From assembly GCF_039538005.1 (NCBI RefSeq), contig NZ_BAABBO010000001.1, positions 186,001 to 250,000 of the forward strand: a stretch of 64,000 bases of DNA, written 5' to 3'. The translations under genes were made by a program, and so were the position numbers. Positions within the stretch are counted from its first letter, which is position 1, and each line of letters starts with the position of its first letter. Of the stretch, positions 32,783 to 40,849 are shown one piece after another. This stretch comes from Allohahella marinimesophila. GTDB lineage: Bacteria; Pseudomonadota; Gammaproteobacteria; Pseudomonadales; Oleiphilaceae. The notes under the pieces were generated by a model. That model was given only the letters and a program-made list of their open reading frames with translations. It had not been told where the DNA came from and searched no databases.

Positions 32783-34150
32783 TCATGCGCGTTCGAATCC
32801 GCGGCGCACCTCATAATCTGTGACTATGCGATCAAAATCCTCCTGCTCCCACTCGGCTGCGCGCACATAGTGATCGATGACGTCCTCACCCATGGCTTCA
32901 CGCAACATGATTGAGCCACGCAACGCGGCGGTCGCAGCACGGAGATTCTTCGGAATCCGCCTGGTCTCTTCTGCACCATAGGCATTGCCGCTGAATTCAG
33001 TTTCGAGTGTCATCTTGCCGTCAATGCCAGCGAGCATCGAGGCGATCTGTGCCGCCAGCGCAAGGTATGGGTTCATATCCGCGCCGCCGATCCGGCACTC
33101 TACACGCACGGCATCTGTGCCTGGTGACACGACCCGGTAACCGGCCGTTCTGTTATCAACCGACCAGACCGCGCTCGTGGGCGCGAAGGTGCCAGCGGCA
33201 AAGCGCTTGTAGGAATTCACATAAGGTGCAAGAAAGAATGTTGTTTCATCCACATGCCTGAGCATACCGGCAAGGGCCTGCTGCATGATCTTCGACATGC
33301 CATGCTTGGCTTTGGGATCATAGAACACCGATTTGCCTTTCTTGTCGCACAGGGCCTGATGAATGTGGCCTGATGAGCCTGCTGCGCTGTGGTGCCACTT
33401 CGCCATAAAGGTGACGCTGCGACCGTTCTGCCAGGCAATCTCTTTCACCGCATTCTTCACCAGGACATGAGTGTCCGCCATATCGAGCGCGTCGGAATAG
33501 TGGATGTTCAATTCCACCTGGCCTGGATCCGCCTCGCCCTTGCTGCTTTCCACGCGAATGCCCGCGCCATAGAGACCATTTCGGATAGGCTGCATCACGC
33601 CTTCCTCACGGGTGGTCTGGAAAATGTGGTAGTCCTCGTTGTATGGACTCACCGGTGTCATATCGTGGTACTTGTGGTCCTGCATCTGCTCGAAGGATTC
33701 ACGGAAGATGAAGAACTCGAGCTCGGTGGCTGTCGTCATCGTCAGGCCATGTTCAGCCAGCCTGGCGAGCTGCTTTTTCAGAATGGCGCGAGGGGAGTGG
33801 GGTACGTCCTTATGGCTGGCATGGTCGAGCAGGTCACAAAGCACGAAGGCTGTGCCCTTGAGCCATGGTAGCCGACGCATGGTGGACAGATCAGGCTTCA
33901 TGACGTAGTCGCCATGGCCTGAGGACCAACTGGTGGATTTGTAGTGTTCGACCGGTGTCATTTCGAGATCGGTCGCGACCAGATACTTGCAGCAGTGACT
34001 TTCTTCCCACGCCGTATCGACAAAATATTGCGCCTGAAAGCGCTTGCCCATGAGGCGGCCCTGCATGTCCGGGATGGCGGCCACCACGGTATCTATCGAG
34101 CCATCCTCGACCAGCTTGGTGAGTTCCTTGAATGAAAGATTTGCAGCCAT
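32783..34150 (-). CDS. Glutamine synthetase-like gamma-glutamyl-amine ligase
   Basis: A 455-residue type I glutamine synthetase homologue of the PuuA/IpuC/GlnA4-like group rather than a housekeeping enzyme. It shows the catalytic E-L-E-F-F-I-F strand, G-Q-V-E-L-N, H-H-S-A-A-G-S-S-G-H-I-H-Q in place of the usual H-x-x-x-S-G-H loop, N-S-Y-K-R-F and V-E-C-R-I-G-G-A-D-M-N-P-Y-L. It lacks the Tyr adenylylation motif of GlnA. Family members couple ATP-driven glutamate activation to an amine acceptor, making gamma-glutamyl amides. In this operon the acceptor is presumably the TRAP-imported compound. It follows dctP after an 83-base gap that holds a strong hairpin. Confidence 0.9.
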   Translation of the reverse strand: MAANLSFKELTKLVEDGSIDTVVAAIPDMQGRLMGKRFQAQYFVDTAWEESHCCKYLVATDLEMTPVEHYKSTSWSSGHGDYVMKPDLSTMRRLPWLKGTAFVLCDLLDHASHKDVPHSPRAILKKQLARLAEHGLTMTTATELEFFIFRESFEQMQDHKYHDMTPVSPYNEDYHIFQTTREEGVMQPIRNGLYGAGIRVESSKGEADPGQVELNIHYSDALDMADTHVLVKNAVKEIAWQNGRSVTFMAKWHHSAAGSSGHIHQALCDKKGKSVFYDPKAKHGMSKIMQQALAGMLRHVDETTFFLAPYVNSYKRFAAGTFAPTSAVWSVDNRTAGYRVVSPGTDAVRVECRIGGADMNPYLALAAQIASMLAGIDGKMTLETEFSGNAYGAEETRRIPKNLRAATAALRGSIMLREAMGEDVIDHYVRAAEWEQEDFDRIVTDYEVRRGFERA

Positions 34151-34177
34151 GTCGGCTCCGCTATTGTTGTCGAACCT

Positions 34178-34208
34178 CGCGGAACTGACCGCTCTCGTCA
34201 GTTCCGCG
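34178..34208 (-). promoter_or_regulatory. Intercistronic hairpin between dctP and the ligase gene
   Basis: Two perfect 12-base arms (CGCGGAACTGAC and its complement) enclose a seven-base loop. In the transcription direction of the operon the hairpin lies just after the binding-protein gene and is not followed by a T run. It therefore looks like a 3'-protective or partial-termination structure that raises mRNA of the binding protein over downstream enzymes, rather than a full terminator. Confidence 0.65.
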
Positions 34209-34233
34209 AATTTTACCGAGCCTGGCTTAACGC

Positions 34234-35271
34234 CTAGCTATACCTGTAAGGCCGCCCAGCCTTCTCCATCAGCTCGCCATAGTCCTTGAAGATCTGTATG
34301 ACTTTGGCCTTGGTCTCGGATTCCTTGGCGATCTCGTCCCAGAACACCTTGGCAGCCTTTTCGACCTCGGCCCACTCTTCGTCGGGAATCGTGGTCAGCT
34401 TCATTTTCGAACCGTTGACCCGAAGCTCGGCTTCGCCACCCCAGTACCACCACTGACGATAATAGTGAGAACTGTCCAGCGTGACTTTCAGAAGCTCCTT
34501 GAGATGCTCTGGCAGGGCATTGTAGCGATCCATATTGGCGAAGAATGAACCAGCCCAGGCCCCCGAGATATTGTTCGTCAGGAAATAATCTGTCACATCG
34601 GCCCAGCCAACCGTGTAGTCCTCGGTAATACCGGACCAGGCAATGCCGTCGAGCTCGCCGGTCTGCACTGCAACCTCGATATCCTCCCAGGGCAGCGACA
34701 CCGGCACCACGCCGAACTGACTCATGAAGCGGCCAGCCGTCGGGAAGGTGAACACCCGCTTGCCCTTGAGATCATCAAGTGAGTTGATCGGTTTCTTGGT
34801 CGCAAAATGACATGGATCCCAGGCGCCTGCCGAGATGTGCTTCACACCCACCTTGGCGTATTCCTTTTCCCAGATCTCGGCCAGGCCGTACTGGTTGAAC
34901 AGCACTGGTACGTCCAAAGAATAGCGACTGGCAAAGGGGAAGTAGCCACCGAATACGGTGACCTCTGTTGGTGAGGCCATCGAATCATCATCGGACTGAA
35001 CGGCATCGATGGTGCCTTTTTGCAGCGCGCGGAACAGTTCCCCTGTGGGTACTAGCTGATCGGCGAAATACAGTTCGATCTGCATTTCGTCACCAGCGAT
35101 CTTGTTGAAACTTTCTATGGCGGGCTTGATGACGTGTTCGGCGAGAGCGGGACCTGCGTAAGTCTGCATGCGCCAGCGAATCTTTGGCTTTGCCGCATAA
35201 AGCGCTGGGGGTGCCAGAGCGGCTGCACCGGCAATGCCGGCGGTGGCGAGGAACTTACGTCTTGTGGTCAT
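34234..35271 (-). CDS. TRAP transporter substrate-binding protein (DctP family), Tat-exported
   Basis: A 345-residue DctP-type periplasmic binding protein. The N-terminus T-R-R-K-F-L-A is a twin-arginine signal, implying export in folded form. The mature chain has the DctP order: G-E-L-F-R-A-L-Q-K-G-T-I-D-A, L-D-D-L-K-G-K-R-V-F, then F-G-V-V-P-V-S-L-P-W-E-D-I-E-V-A-V-Q-T-G-E-L-D-G. At the place where most TRAP binding proteins have the carboxylate-binding Arg after L-K-G, this protein has Phe174. The pocket region also carries several Trp residues (W205-type motif I-A-W-S-G). This suggests a ligand without the usual carboxylate. It works with the DctQM genes directly upstream. Confidence 0.92.
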   Translation of the reverse strand: MTTRRKFLATAGIAGAAALAPPALYAAKPKIRWRMQTYAGPALAEHVIKPAIESFNKIAGDEMQIELYFADQLVPTGELFRALQKGTIDAVQSDDDSMASPTEVTVFGGYFPFASRYSLDVPVLFNQYGLAEIWEKEYAKVGVKHISAGAWDPCHFATKKPINSLDDLKGKRVFTFPTAGRFMSQFGVVPVSLPWEDIEVAVQTGELDGIAWSGITEDYTVGWADVTDYFLTNNISGAWAGSFFANMDRYNALPEHLKELLKVTLDSSHYYRQWWYWGGEAELRVNGSKMKLTTIPDEEWAEVEKAAKVFWDEIAKESETKAKVIQIFKDYGELMEKAGRPYRYS

Positions 35272-35314
35272 GATGCTCTCCTGGTTTTCCGTTTTTTTAT
35301 CTACCTTTGAGGTC

Positions 35315-36637
35315 TTACTTGCCGTACACGTAATTCGGGAGCCACATCGCGATATCCGGGAATATCATGATCAGCGCAAGTGCCAGGATCATCACCAGCA
35401 CGAAGGGCAGGATGGAGCTGTATATGTCGCGAAGCGATATTTCCGGTGGTGCCATGGCACGCATCAGGAACAGGTTGTAGCCGAAGGGTGGCGTCATATA
35501 GGCGATCTGCGTCGTGATCGTGTAGAGAATCCCGTACCAGATGAGATCGAAGCCCAGTGCAGCGACTAAAGGAACATAGAGCGGCGCAACGATGACCAGC
35601 ATGGCCGTGTCATCAAGAAAGGTACCCATGACCAGGAACGATAGCTGCATCAATATCAGGATCATCCATGGATTCAGCCCGAGTTGTTCGGTAAACAGCC
35701 CTTCGATCGCCTGCACGGCACCGAGACCGTCGAAGACCGCGCCGAAGCCGAGTGCTGCCAGGATGATCCACATGAACATGCAGGAGATGGCAAGCGTCTG
35801 CCTGACGGACACCTCGAACACCTGACGATTCATGCGCCCCTTGAGCACGGCGGCGACGAAGGCGGCCATGGCACCAATGGCCGAGCTTTCAACCAGACTG
35901 GTCCAGCCATTGATGAAGGGCACCATCATGGTGGCGAAGATGACCAGGGGCAGCAGACCGGCCCTGAGGAGACGAAACTTTTCCCGCGTACTGACCCTGC
36001 GCTCCTCCGGAGGCAATACCGGACCGAGTTCAGGTTGTATCCGGCAGCGGATGTAGATGTAGGCGATGAACATGGAGGCCATCAGCAGGCCCGGCAACAC
36101 GCCTGCCAGCCAGAGCTGGCCTACCGGCTGCCTGGCGATCATGGCATAGAGAACAAGCACGACAGACGGCGGCACCAGTATGCCCAGTGAGGAGCCAGCC
36201 TGAATCACGCCAGTGACCATGCGCTTGTCGTAACCACGTTTCAGCAGCTCCGGCAGGGCAATCGTGGCACCAATGGCCATGCCAGCCACAGACAGTCCAT
36301 TCATGGCCGACACCAGTACCATCAGTCCGATCGTGCCTATCGCGAGACCGCCTCGAACCGGCCCCATCCAGACATGGAACATCTTGTAGAGGTCGTCGGC
36401 GATCTTCGATTCCGACAGGACATAGCCCATGAAGATGAACATCGGCAGGGTCAATAATGGGTACCAGTTCATCAGCTTCATGGAGGCCGAGAATGGAATG
36501 TCCGAGCCGCCCGTGCCCCAGAGGGCCAGGGCGGCGAGTGCTGCAACGCCGCCAATGGCGCCGAAAACCCGCTGCCCGGTCATCAGCATCAGCATCATCG
36601 TCGAGAACATGAAGAGGGCAATCAGGTCATACGACAT
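35315..36637 (-). CDS. TRAP transporter large permease (DctM family)
   Basis: A 440-residue polytopic inner-membrane protein of the DctM family with about 12 hydrophobic helices. Conserved parts include F-M-G-Y-V-L-S-E-S-K-I-A-D near 75, the A-M-N-G-L-S-V-A-G-M-A-I-G loop and G-S-S-L-G-I-L-V-P-P-S-V-V-L-V-L-Y after 150. It moves substrate using the sodium or proton gradient. Its start lies directly against the stop of dctQ with no spacer, so translation is coupled. Confidence 0.93.
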   Translation of the reverse strand: MSYDLIALFMFSTMMLMLMTGQRVFGAIGGVAALAALALWGTGGSDIPFSASMKLMNWYPLLTLPMFIFMGYVLSESKIADDLYKMFHVWMGPVRGGLAIGTIGLMVLVSAMNGLSVAGMAIGATIALPELLKRGYDKRMVTGVIQAGSSLGILVPPSVVLVLYAMIARQPVGQLWLAGVLPGLLMASMFIAYIYIRCRIQPELGPVLPPEERRVSTREKFRLLRAGLLPLVIFATMMVPFINGWTSLVESSAIGAMAAFVAAVLKGRMNRQVFEVSVRQTLAISCMFMWIILAALGFGAVFDGLGAVQAIEGLFTEQLGLNPWMILILMQLSFLVMGTFLDDTAMLVIVAPLYVPLVAALGFDLIWYGILYTITTQIAYMTPPFGYNLFLMRAMAPPEISLRDIYSSILPFVLVMILALALIMIFPDIAMWLPNYVYGK

Positions 36638-37144
36638 CTAAAGGGTTTCTCCCCTGATAACTGCAATGTCCTTGAAGAACTCCGAAATGGCCTGTAGCAA
36701 CATCAGGAAAAAACCGATGCACATGACTACCTTGATCGGCCACATGTATGGCCGCCAGGCAGTGCGGCTGCGAACGCCGTATTCAAGCGAGTAACTGGTG
36801 CTCTCGATGGCACCATAGAGAAGCACGCCCAGGTAGAAAATCAGCACGAAAATCGTGAAGGCGTCGACCCAGGCCTTCTTTTTCGCCGACCACTCACCGT
36901 AGAACAGATCCATGCGCACGTTGGACCCCATCTGCAGCGAGTAGGGGCCGCCCATGATGTAGTAGGCGACCATGGCGAACTGTGCGGCTTCAAGTGTCCA
37001 GAGCGAGGGCAGAAAAAAGGTTTTCGAAATCGATGACCACAGCAGAATGCCGACCATGACGAAGATGCCATACATCATGATGCGGCCGATCCGGTAGTTA
37101 ACGGCATCGACGACACGCACGTAGCCACGAATCATTGGCCCCAT
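36638..37144 (-). CDS. TRAP transporter small permease (DctQ family)
   Basis: A 168-residue membrane protein with four transmembrane helices, typical of DctQ. It contains L-E-A-A-Q-F-A-M-V-A-Y-Y-I-M-G-G-P-Y-S-L-Q-M-G-S-N-V-R in the middle, matching the conserved cytoplasmic loop, and helices around 20-40, 50-70, 90-115 and 135-158. It pairs with DctM to form the membrane part of the TRAP carrier. It overlaps the upstream amidohydrolase gene by 13 bases. Confidence 0.9.
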   Translation of the reverse strand: MGPMIRGYVRVVDAVNYRIGRIMMYGIFVMVGILLWSSISKTFFLPSLWTLEAAQFAMVAYYIMGGPYSLQMGSNVRMDLFYGEWSAKKKAWVDAFTIFVLIFYLGVLLYGAIESTSYSLEYGVRSRTAWRPYMWPIKVVMCIGFFLMLLQAISEFFKDIAVIRGETL

Positions 37145-37935
37145 TCGGGTTCGTCCTCGTCGGCTGCATCTTCATTCAGCACAGGCAGGGCCTGCGCCAC
37201 TTTGATCGCCGCAGTCAGCAAACCAGCGAGCATGAGCGCCATCGCTTTCTGGTCGTGTGCTGTGGCAATGAGATCGTTGCGAATTTCGATCATGACATTG
37301 AGATAGCGCGCTTTCAGCGCATGGGTTCGCAGCGTATGGGTGACGCCGTCACCTGGTCCGTAGGGTTCGTTGCGTCGAACCACACGTTCACAATGCTGAT
37401 CTGCAATTTGCAGCACGGCATCGGCCAGACGGCTGTCGTCATCGTGCAAGACGCCGATGTCGATGGTTCGGTTCTTGCCTTTGTAAATGGGGGTGAAACT
37501 ATGAATGGTGATGATGATCGGAGTGCCGGACATATGCTCGATCGTTTGCCTGAGCGTGTCCTCGAAGGATTGGTAGACGCCGGACACCCTGTTCGCACGG
37601 TCGTCGTCGCTGAGATTGACGTTACCCGGGATATCATGGATTTCGCTGCGTGCGGGCATGGCGTCGTGGGCGTGAGGGGGGCGGTTGCAGTCGTAGATAA
37701 GGCGTGACACCGAGCTGGCCACTAACCTCGCATCGAGAAATTCGCTGAGGTGCCTTGCCACTTCGAGTGCACCCGGGTCCCAGGCAATATGGCTAAGCAG
37801 AACATCTTCACTGAGACCAAGCCTGGCATACTGGTCAGGAACGAAATTACTCGCATGCTCGCACACCAGCAGGATTTGCGAGCCTGCTTCCGGTCGAATG
37901 ACCTGCGGGGCGATGCGATCAGCGCGTATGCTCAT
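37132..37935 (-). CDS. N-formylglutamate amidohydrolase-family protein
   Basis: A 267-residue member of the N-formylglutamate amidohydrolase family (PF05013), metal-dependent hydrolases that release glutamate from N-acyl or amide forms. Family features visible are L-L-V-C-E-H-A-S-N-F-V-P, D-P-G-A-L-E-V-A-R-H-L, S-R-L-I-Y-D-C-N-R-P, T-I-H-S-F-T-P and I-E-I-R-N-D-L, covering the metal and substrate-binding loops. It is the first gene of the seven-gene operon. No histidine-utilisation genes accompany it, so a Hut role is unlikely. I suggest it cleaves the gamma-glutamyl product of the pathway or an N-acylated intermediate. Confidence 0.88.
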   Translation of the reverse strand: MSIRADRIAPQVIRPEAGSQILLVCEHASNFVPDQYARLGLSEDVLLSHIAWDPGALEVARHLSEFLDARLVASSVSRLIYDCNRPPHAHDAMPARSEIHDIPGNVNLSDDDRANRVSGVYQSFEDTLRQTIEHMSGTPIIITIHSFTPIYKGKNRTIDIGVLHDDDSRLADAVLQIADQHCERVVRRNEPYGPGDGVTHTLRTHALKARYLNVMIEIRNDLIATAHDQKAMALMLAGLLTAAIKVAQALPVLNEDAADEDEPEWGQ

Positions 37936-37967
37936 CGCGTAAAAAAGACTGCCTGTTCTGGAATCAC

Positions 37968-38010
37968 GAAGATCTTCCTTGTACAGATGCTATGAAGAGA
38001 ATTCTTCATA
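37968..38010. promoter_or_regulatory. Tandem GAAGA/TCTTC dyads in the divergent RpiR-operon promoter region
   Basis: Two inverted repeats lie between the amidohydrolase and RpiR starts. One is the perfect palindrome GAAGATCTTC at 37968-37977. The other has eight-base arms TATGAAGA and TCTTCATA around GAAT at 37991-38010. The same TCTTCA half-site recurs near 38047 and 38096. RpiR regulators bind such dyads, so this is a likely operator set controlling both directions. Confidence 0.55.
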
Positions 38011-38136
38011 TCGCAGGCAGCTGTCAACAACTTTGCTGAAAATATTTCTTCAGGCTTGTATGGCATGTTCGTTTTCGGAGATGTATATACTTTATCTCTT
38101 CAGGCCAGATCCGGAACAGGAGTGCCAAAGACACCA

Positions 38137-39033
38137 ATGATCGCCACTACTGACTCAGACAATGAGAATCCGCTTGATACCGTAGCCGAACGACTTCAGG
38201 CGCAGGCCAACACGCTTACCCGCGCCGAAAGGCAACTGTCGGATCTTATTCTCGACAATTATCCGGTATCCGCTCTTGGATCGATCACTACAGTTGCCCA
38301 GGCTGCCGGTATTTCGACGCCGACAGTGGCACGGCTGGTTCAGAAGCTCGGTTTCAAGGGTTTCCCGGAATTTCAGGCAGAGTTGCGGCGCGAGCTCGAA
38401 GCCCGTATATCCGGTCCGATCGCCAAACACGACACCTGGATACGGAAGGCGCCGGAAGGACATATTCTGAATCGCTTTGCGGAGGCTGGTATCATTAATA
38501 TTCGTCAGTCTTTCGGGCAGATCGAAGCAGAAACCTTCGATGCTAGCTGCGAAATGCTGGCGGACAAAAAACGGGCGGTGTATGTGGTGGGTGGACGAAT
38601 AACCCGCACGATGGCTGACTATTTCTATCTGCACATGCAGGTGATCAGACCTCGAGTCACCCACATCCCAACGATTTCAAATGCCTGGCCACATTATCTG
38701 CTCGACGTAGAGCCGGGCGATGTGTTCGTTATTTTTGACGTCCGCCGTTATGAAGCCAGTACACTGAAATTGGCTGAAATGGCTCATGAGCGTGGTGCGA
38801 CGATCGTATTGTTTACCGATCAATGGCGCTCGCCGATTTACAAGCTGGCCACCCGCTATTTCTGCAGTCGCATCGTGGTGCCATCAGCGTGGGATTCCTC
38901 GGTAGCGACCATGTTACTACTCGAAACCATGATCGCTGATGTACAGGAGCGACTGTGGTCAGACACCCGGGCTCGCATGGAGTCTCTGGAGGAGATGTTC
39001 GACAGAACCCGGTTTTTTCGGAAATTTACCTGA
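38137..39033 (+). CDS. MurR/RpiR-family transcriptional regulator
   Basis: About 298 residues from ATG 38137; the frame is open upstream to 38056, but that part reads as non-coding. The N-terminal HTH_6 domain (about 1-85) contains L-T-R-A-E-R-Q-L-S-D-L-I-L and I-T-T-V-A-Q-A-A-G-I-S-T-P-T-V-A-R-L-V-Q-K-L-G-F-K-G-F-P-E-F. A SIS sugar-phosphate-binding-type domain follows (about 110-260), with V-Y-V-V-G-G-R and V-I-F-D-V-R-R-Y-E in place of the usual S-x-S-G loop. It is divergent from the TRAP/ligase operon and very probably controls it. The effector may be a pathway intermediate. Confidence 0.9.
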   Translation: MIATTDSDNENPLDTVAERLQAQANTLTRAERQLSDLILDNYPVSALGSITTVAQAAGISTPTVARLVQKLGFKGFPEFQAELRRELEARISGPIAKHDTWIRKAPEGHILNRFAEAGIINIRQSFGQIEAETFDASCEMLADKKRAVYVVGGRITRTMADYFYLHMQVIRPRVTHIPTISNAWPHYLLDVEPGDVFVIFDVRRYEASTLKLAEMAHERGATIVLFTDQWRSPIYKLATRYFCSRIVVPSAWDSSVATMLLLETMIADVQERLWSDTRARMESLEEMFDRTRFFRKFT

Positions 39034-39039
39034 CCGTCA

Positions 39040-39237
39040 TTACAGAAAGTCGTTCTGTTTGGCCAGCCAGCCTTCTTCATTCTGTTTCGGTCCACGCTGT
39101 TTGAGTTCGCTATCAGTTTTCTCTGTCCACTGTTTGCAGAGCTCATTCAGACTGGCGAGCTGCTCATCGGAGAACCTCGACAGGTCAGCCCGTTTCAGTT
39201 CGTTTTTCATTGAGTCGATCAGTGTCTTTGCATCCAT
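39040..39237 (-). CDS. Small hydrophilic hypothetical protein
   Basis: A 65-residue, strongly charged and helical protein (M-D-A-K-T-L-I-D-S-M-K-N-E-L-K-R-A-D-L start) without cysteines or a signal. It begins eight bases after the end of the DsbA-like gene and is probably cotranscribed with it. Family unknown to me. Its length, the AGAGG upstream and good codon use support a real gene. Confidence 0.6.
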   Translation of the reverse strand: MDAKTLIDSMKNELKRADLSRFSDEQLASLNELCKQWTEKTDSELKQRGPKQNEEGWLAKQNDFL

Positions 39238-39245
39238 GATTGGTA

Positions 39246-39914
39246 TCAGCCTCTGCTGTCGTTTTTGTCGAGAATTTCAGCAATCACCTTGCCCAGAACC
39301 ACAGGATCCTGAGCGCCGCTTACGCTATACATGTCGTTGAAAATGAAGGTCGGCACTGCGGATACTCCCACGCGACGGTAATCATCCTCCAGCGCGCGCA
39401 CCTGTTGGCCAAGCGCCTCATCATCCAGTGCTGTCTGGGCTTCCTCCCTCGAAAGACCATTCTTCGCCGCAATATCTACCAGTATCTCTGGATCAGATAC
39501 ATTCTTGCGTTCCGAGAAGTAGGCTTCGAACAGCGCCATCGCCAGCGGCGTCTGACGGCCCAGCTGTTCCGCGCGCATCAGCAGCTTGTGCGCCATGAAG
39601 GTATTCCAGATCCTCGACCCTGCATCGGTGTCGAAGGTGATACCGAGGTCCATGCCCAACGAACGCATCTGCTGACGGTTGTGTTCGATCGTGGCTTCGT
39701 CACTCCCGTATTTTTCGGCGATGTGCTCGTTGATATTCTGGCCTTCCGGTGGCATGTTCGGGTTCAGCTCGAAAGGCTGAAAAGTCAGTTCGACCTTCAG
39801 GTCGGGATATTGTTTCAGCGCCTGCTGCAGACGCTGGTAACCGATGATGCACCATGGACAGACCACGTCTGACACCATGTCTATCTTCAATGTCGTCATT
39901 GCTGCTGTAGTCAC
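39246..39914 (-). CDS. DsbA-family (FrnE-like) thiol oxidoreductase
   Basis: A 222-residue cytoplasmic DsbA-fold protein. I choose the GTG at 39914, which follows AAGGAG by six bases; the frame remains open to 39980. The active site is C19-P-W-C22 in D-M-V-S-D-V-V-C-P-W-C, followed by I-G-Y-Q-R-L typical of the FrnE/2-hydroxychromene-2-carboxylate isomerase-like group. The helical insertion and the cis-Pro loop G-V-S-A-V-P-T-F-I-F near the end are present. It lacks a signal peptide. Members act as disulfide or glutathione-linked oxidoreductases; the partner is unknown. Confidence 0.9.
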   Translation of the reverse strand: MTTAAMTTLKIDMVSDVVCPWCIIGYQRLQQALKQYPDLKVELTFQPFELNPNMPPEGQNINEHIAEKYGSDEATIEHNRQQMRSLGMDLGITFDTDAGSRIWNTFMAHKLLMRAEQLGRQTPLAMALFEAYFSERKNVSDPEILVDIAAKNGLSREEAQTALDDEALGQQVRALEDDYRRVGVSAVPTFIFNDMYSVSGAQDPVVLGKVIAEILDKNDSRG

Positions 39915-40047
39915 TGTCAGCTCCTTGCGGACGAAATGGTCAGGACTCGTCGTCCTGTTAACGAGGGAGTACGATGACAATACCGGCCTCGCTCAGCGGT
40001 CGGTGGGCGTGGCGAAAAATTCATCCGTTTGGGAGCGCGGTCAGGGT

Positions 40048-40419
40048 ATGAGAAAAACAGGCAAGATTGACTATATCGAATTTCCGGCGATTGACCTGGA
40101 GGCCACCAAAGCTTTCTATACGAAGGCTTTCAACTGGAAGTTCGTTGACTATGGGCCGGAATACACGGCCTTTTCGAACGCAGCACTGGAAGGGGGATTC
40201 TTTCTTTCAGCTGGCCCGATAGGGTGTGAAGCGGGTGGCACTGCACCGGGTGCTCTTGTGGTGCTGTACAGCAGTGATCTTGAAGCCACTCAAGCCATGG
40301 TAGAGCAGGCAGGGGGCAAGGTGGTCAAGCCGGTGTTCAGCTTCCCCGGAGGACGACGATTTCATTTTGAAGACCCAAACCGCAACGAGCTCGCCGTATG
40401 GTCAGATCTGGCGCCGTAG
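40048..40419 (+). CDS. VOC-family (glyoxalase-like) protein
   Basis: A 123-residue vicinal-oxygen-chelate protein from ATG 40048. It has the paired beta-alpha-beta-beta-beta motifs: I-D-Y-I-E-F-P-A-I-D-L-E-A-T-K-A-F-Y-T-K-A-F-N-W at the start, a central V-V-L-Y-S-S-D-L-E-A-T strand, and F-H-F-E-D-P-N-R-N-E-L-A-V-W-S at the end. The group includes antibiotic-resistance-like and epimerase-like proteins of unknown substrate. It is divergent from the DsbA-like gene and convergent with the PpiC gene. Confidence 0.88.
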   Translation: MRKTGKIDYIEFPAIDLEATKAFYTKAFNWKFVDYGPEYTAFSNAALEGGFFLSAGPIGCEAGGTAPGALVVLYSSDLEATQAMVEQAGGKVVKPVFSFPGGRRFHFEDPNRNELAVWSDLAP

Positions 40420-40462
40420 CGGCCTCGCCCGGAAGCAAAGCCGCATGAGCAAACAGGCCGTA

Positions 40463-40741
40463 TTACTTGCGAGCAGTCACTTCGAGCAGGTGGTAACCGA
40501 ACTGGGTCTTGACAGGACCCTGAACTTCGCCAACCGGTGCGCTGAAGACCACTTCGTCGAATTCGCGGACCATCTGGCCGGGGCCGAATTCGCCGAGATC
40601 GCCACCCTGCTTGCCGGATGGGCACGCTGAATGCTTGCGTGCCAGTTCAGCGAAATCAGAGCCATTGGCGATGTCGTCTTTCAGTTTTGCACACTGTGCT
40701 TCGTCGCTGACCAGAATATGTCGTGCAGATGCCCGAGCCAT
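40463..40741 (-). CDS. ppiC: Parvulin-type peptidyl-prolyl cis-trans isomerase
   Basis: A 92-residue stand-alone parvulin starting at ATG 40741, five bases after GGAG. The domain is complete: A-R-H-I-L-V at the first strand, D-F-A-E-L-A-R-K-H-S-A-C-P-S-G, G-G-D-L-G-E-F-G-P-G-Q-M-V-R-E-F-D and Q-F-G-Y-H-L-L-E-V at the end. These include the conserved His, Cys, Phe and His of PpiC. It has no signal, so it acts in the cytoplasm on prolyl bonds. Confidence 0.93.
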   Translation of the reverse strand: MARASARHILVSDEAQCAKLKDDIANGSDFAELARKHSACPSGKQGGDLGEFGPGQMVREFDEVVFSAPVGEVQGPVKTQFGYHLLEVTARK

Positions 40742-40849
40742 GATATCTCCAAATGTCGTAAATAAAGAAGGCAGTGAGTGTACAGCAGACAGCGAGACTA
40801 GCCCAGCTCGCATGTCAGGCTGCCTTGATCATCAATTCAGGAGTTCCAC

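Noticed and set aside
37132..37935. Histidine-utilisation role (hutG) for the N-formylglutamate amidohydrolase-like gene
   Set aside because: No hutH, hutU, hutI or hutF genes are nearby and the operon partners point to amine or amino alcohol metabolism.
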